Origin: Azadirachta indica
Lineage: Eukaryota > Streptophyta > Magnoliopsida > Sapindales > Meliaceae
Reading direction: 5' to 3'
Length of the DNA: 64,000 nt
Assembly (NCBI GenBank): GCA_022749755.1
Contig: CM040446.1
Coordinates: 3,898,966 to 3,962,965, forward strand
The notes under the pieces are model-generated. The model did no database searches. It saw only the letters and a program-made list of their open reading frames with translations, and was not told the origin of the DNA. Positions 60,930 through 64,000 of the stretch are shown here, piece by piece. Both the position numbers and the translations under genes were made by a program. Position 1 is the stretch's first letter; each line of letters begins with the position of its first letter.

Positions 60930-62072
60930 CAACCTTTTCTCCAATTTCTCTACAATTTGAATTACCTCCACCTAACTTCTTAATTATTAATCCTTGTATC
61001 TATGTCACCTTAATTATAAACGTTTAATGTCATCATAATTAATTAGGATATATTGGACCACTTCTCATCATAAATTGAAACTCTTGTTGAAAACTTTATT
61101 AATTGGTTATCCATAATACAAATGTTTATATTTATTGTATTGTTAATTAAGTAGCTAGATAATAAAATAATTAAAACCCATTTCGTATCTTAGTCTACGT
61201 ACATTCTCTTTATGTATACGAGATCCAAGTACGACCATTCAAATAAAATATTATCTTTCATGTGATACTGTTATAAATGGTGACAAACTATCATTTCTGA
61301 TCAAACTTGCGTAAGAAGCACAAGTTAATGCCAAACTTGAGGCTGAATCTAATTCACTCAAATTCTGATCACATTATACTTAAATCACTTTCTTTTAATT
61401 GACGAGACACGTTAACTTTCGTTATCAGCTGAATACTAATCTAAAAATCTACCGCAAGATGATTTAATTTCTAAAAATATTGTCTGAACCTACTTCCTAA
61501 ATATTATTAATTTAATTATCATTAAAGCAAATCATGTTTTCTGGATCGAAACCACTTCTTGACTTGTTCAGACAAAATGGAGGGCTGCATATATAAAACT
61601 CGAAGGTTGAACTAGTTTTCAGGGCCTATATATATATTATCTACTCTCTTTTATTATTTTATTTCTGTCTTTTCACAAATTTTTTAACATTACAGGAAAG
61701 AAAAATAAAATCCTGCATGCCAATTTACTCTTCTCTGCAAGTTACTAATAATAATTATATGTATTCATCGTTCAAGAGAAAGCCACCTATTTGAAAAGTC
61801 TTACTTTCAATTTTCTAATCTTTTTTCTTTTTCTTGTGCTTCTTAAATCATTTTCCGGGTTTTTTATTTTTTCTTTCTCTTACCTTGAAAAGTTATTATC
61901 GGGGTCTACATCCATTTGTAGACCCTGATAAGCTTACATTTAATGATCCAATTAGGCAGCTGTCAGAATAATTTATCTGTGATGATATAGATAATTAATT
62001 TGACTTTGTTCTGATCACATAATAAATAACTTACAATCAAAGGAAAAAAAATTACAGTAGAAAGGAGTAGGA
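60930..62072. other. Intergenic DNA upstream of the right-edge glycosyltransferase
   Basis: No gene is recognised. The last 150 bases are the likely promoter and leader of the gene that starts at 62073. Confidence 0.5.
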
Positions 62073-62902
62073 ATGGAAAATTCAGGAGAAAATAGGCAAC
62101 AATTAGAAATGTCAAAATCATCAGCTAACATTATCAGTGGATCATCAGGAGAGAACATACAATCGAATTCATCGGGAGGAAATCTTCAGTTGATAAACCA
62201 AAGAAATGCGATTATTACTGGATTATTTGTGGGAGTTGCAGTCTCATACCTTTTCCTCTATCATTCAGTTAATCCCTTTGAGTTTCTTCCCAGTTATTCT
62301 GCTTATGATTTCGTACCGCCTTTCACGAAGTCTCCGGTCAGTTTCTTTATCCGGATTCTTTTCTAATTTTTTATTCAGAATTTCAACCTTTTCTTACCCA
62401 GATGACAGAAAACGAAATCTTCAGTGATAATTAATTTTTTTTTTCCTCATGCTGTGTCTCTGGTTAATTTGTTTTTCCTTTTTTAAGGTTTTGATCCTTC
62501 AAATCGTTGTGATAATTAATTAATTCGATCTCATTCTTGCAGGCACCATCACTGGAGGGAATTCTGAAGAGAGCAGAGATGAAAAACAGGACAGTAATAA
62601 TAACAACATTAAGTCAAGCATGGGCAGAGCCAAACTCAATATTTGATGTATTTTTGGAGAGTTTTAGAATGGGAAATGGAACTCGTGAGCTGTTAAATCA
62701 TTTGGTGGTAGTATCATTAGACCCAAAAGCACATAATCACTGCATATCAACGCATCCTCATTGCTATGCTCTCAATACTTACGGCCTTGATTTTTCTGGC
62801 TCGGAAAAATATTTTATGACCGCCGAATACTTGGAAATGATGTGGATTAGAATTCGTCTTCTAACTAATATCCTTCAATTGGGCTACAACTTCGTCTTCA
62901 CG
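62073..62902 (+). CDS. Nucleotide-diphospho-sugar transferase family protein (PF03407, At4g15970-like), partial, runs off the right edge
   Basis: Two exons, 62073-62336 and 62543-62902, both ending in phase 0, give the first 208 residues. The N-terminus is Ser/Asn/Gly-rich and cytosolic in type (MENSGENRQQLEMSKSS). One signal-anchor helix follows at about 47-66 (IITGLFVGVAVSYLFLYHSV). After a stem, the Nucleotid_trans domain starts in exon 2 with RTVIITTLSQAWAEPNSIFD, then LVVVSLD and YLEMMWIRIRLLTNILQLGYNFVFT. In this family the next exon begins with the DxD motif that binds the nucleotide sugar. It is not found between 62903 and 64000, so intron 2 is longer than 1.1 kb and the active-site half lies outside the window. 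Relatives are Golgi enzymes of the GT77 type; the exact substrate is unknown. Confidence 0.88.
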
Positions 62903-64000
62903 GTAAGCATCTTCTCCTTAAACATTCTACTCTCATTATAATTCTGATGTTCATGTTATACGTTGGTTGAGCAAATCTAATTTTACAAGTTAATAGTAGT
63001 AATGGTAGACCTGCTATACTCTGCTAATTAATATTATTGTGAAGTATTCTTTAATTTGTCAAAGGTGAATTAAGGAGTGACGGTCTTATTTTTCTTACTT
63101 TAAATAATAACATAGAGACTATAGAGCTTAGAAAGAGGGAGAAAAAAATTAATGGTTTATTGACTTCATAAAACGTGAGAGATTAGGCCGGAGATTGAGA
63201 CAGCAGACTGACCTTATTATCTAATAGTTTTATGGGAGATATGAACGTAATTACTAGTTAATTTTAGATAATATATAATAATATAATGGTTTACTTTTGA
63301 ACTTCAATGTAAGAGACGTCATCACATTACATTAACTATAAATGAAAGAGAAGACTAGCACCATAATTAAACCACCTTTATGTTTGTTAACTAAGGAAAT
63401 TCTCTATTTAGAGTTGAAATCTTGTTCTTTAATATCTTAAACTGTTGCCTTTTGATTTTTTTTTTTTGGGCGGAAATTGCATTTTGATATTAAATTTTGT
63501 AAAAATGTTATAGAATAAGAACATTTAGACACCCAAGGTTTTATATTTTTAGGGAAAATTGCTGTAGAACCCCCTTAGGTTTGGTTAAACTACCCACCAC
63601 CCCTTGAGATTTCAAAAATATCCTATTGTGTCCTTCCATTAACTTAAATAATGAAAAAATTCAAATTTTAGGGATAAAATAGTAAATGCTCTATCACACC
63701 ACACTTAACTCTCTCTCTTGAGTCAAATCCCTCATTAAATGTGTCTAACCTTTTCTACCAATAATGGCTAACAATATGTCGCCAATCACCATCTGTTGCC
63801 TTTATTTGACTTATCATCGACACTATTAAACTTCAAATTTCTTGATCTATACAATAGTATACTTATTTTAATTTTGCTATTAATGGTGTACAATGGCCGA
63901 CTGCGGTTGGACAGTCGTCGGATTATACATAAATCAATTTAAATTATTGCCTTAATCTACCACCAATATTTATTTAAATTTATTTATATAAAAATAAATA
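62903..64000. other. Intron 2 of the right-edge glycosyltransferase (inferred)
   Basis: The donor at 62903 is GTAAGC. No exon of the family is seen before the end. A stretch at about 63540-63720 with GAACCCCCTTAGGTTTGG resembles one arm of a common plant foldback transposon, but no opposite arm is in view. Confidence 0.5.

Noticed and set aside
1..64000. CRISPR arrays, bacterial operons, riboswitches, rRNA or tRNA genes
   Set aside because: Plant nuclear DNA with introns; no regularly spaced repeats, no tRNA-like B-box or cloverleaf that I could recognise by eye. A tRNA scan would be the decisive test.

Overview
This is AT-rich nuclear DNA from a eudicot plant. The evidence is multi-exon genes with GT-AG introns, plant-specific protein families, plant-type microRNA hairpins, and many small foldback elements and microsatellites. 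A woody rosid such as Citrus is a guess that I cannot prove from the sequence alone. All recognised genes are on the + strand.

Region 1 (1-18.4 kb) holds two tandem copies of a P1B-type heavy-metal ATPase of the HMA2/HMA3/HMA4 (Zn/Cd export) clade. Copy A (to 2715) enters from the left edge. It is a clear pseudogene: it has several indels, the phosphorylated Asp is changed to Glu, and about 1.85 kb coding for the nucleotide-binding region is missing. Copy B (9773-16599) has all nine exons, but a 1-nt deletion lies inside the Cys-Pro-Cys metal-binding motif and a second lies near the C-terminus. As read here, neither copy encodes a full pump.

Region 2 (18.4-34.4 kb) has no protein gene that I can support. 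It carries four MIR169 hairpins on the + strand (about 19.2, 23.5, 26.3 and 31.0 kb), each with a readable miRNA* arm and each preceded by its own TATA-like box. One has the miR169b/c-type mature sequence, one the miR169d-g type, and two are divergent. MITE-like foldback elements, some with 10-11 bp target-site duplications, lie between them. The sequence that follows copy B's 3' flank and the miR169 cluster (34.45-35.65 kb) is homologous to the sequence that directly follows copy A's 3' flank (4.65-6.18 kb). The duplicated HMA unit therefore differs by the presence or absence of the 16-kb miR169 block.

Region 3 (35.6-40.1 kb) is AT-rich intergenic DNA with one MITE.

Region 4 (40.1-61 kb) holds three paralogues of a ten-exon Core-2/I-branching (GT14/BC10-like) glycosyltransferase. 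The first (41309-46777) is intact. The second (53798-56087) has a 1-nt frameshift in exon 5. The third (57158-60929) has lost a splice donor and carries two frameshifts. An unrelated, intact single-CRM-domain RNA-binding protein gene (48237-51233), probably organellar, sits between the first and second copies.

Region 5 (62073 to the right edge) contains the first two exons of a Nucleotid_trans (PF03407, At4g15970-like) type II membrane glycosyltransferase. Its remaining exons lie beyond the window.

Main themes: local tandem duplication followed by decay (HMA pair, GT14 trio), expansion of a MIR169 cluster, and many small nonautonomous DNA elements.
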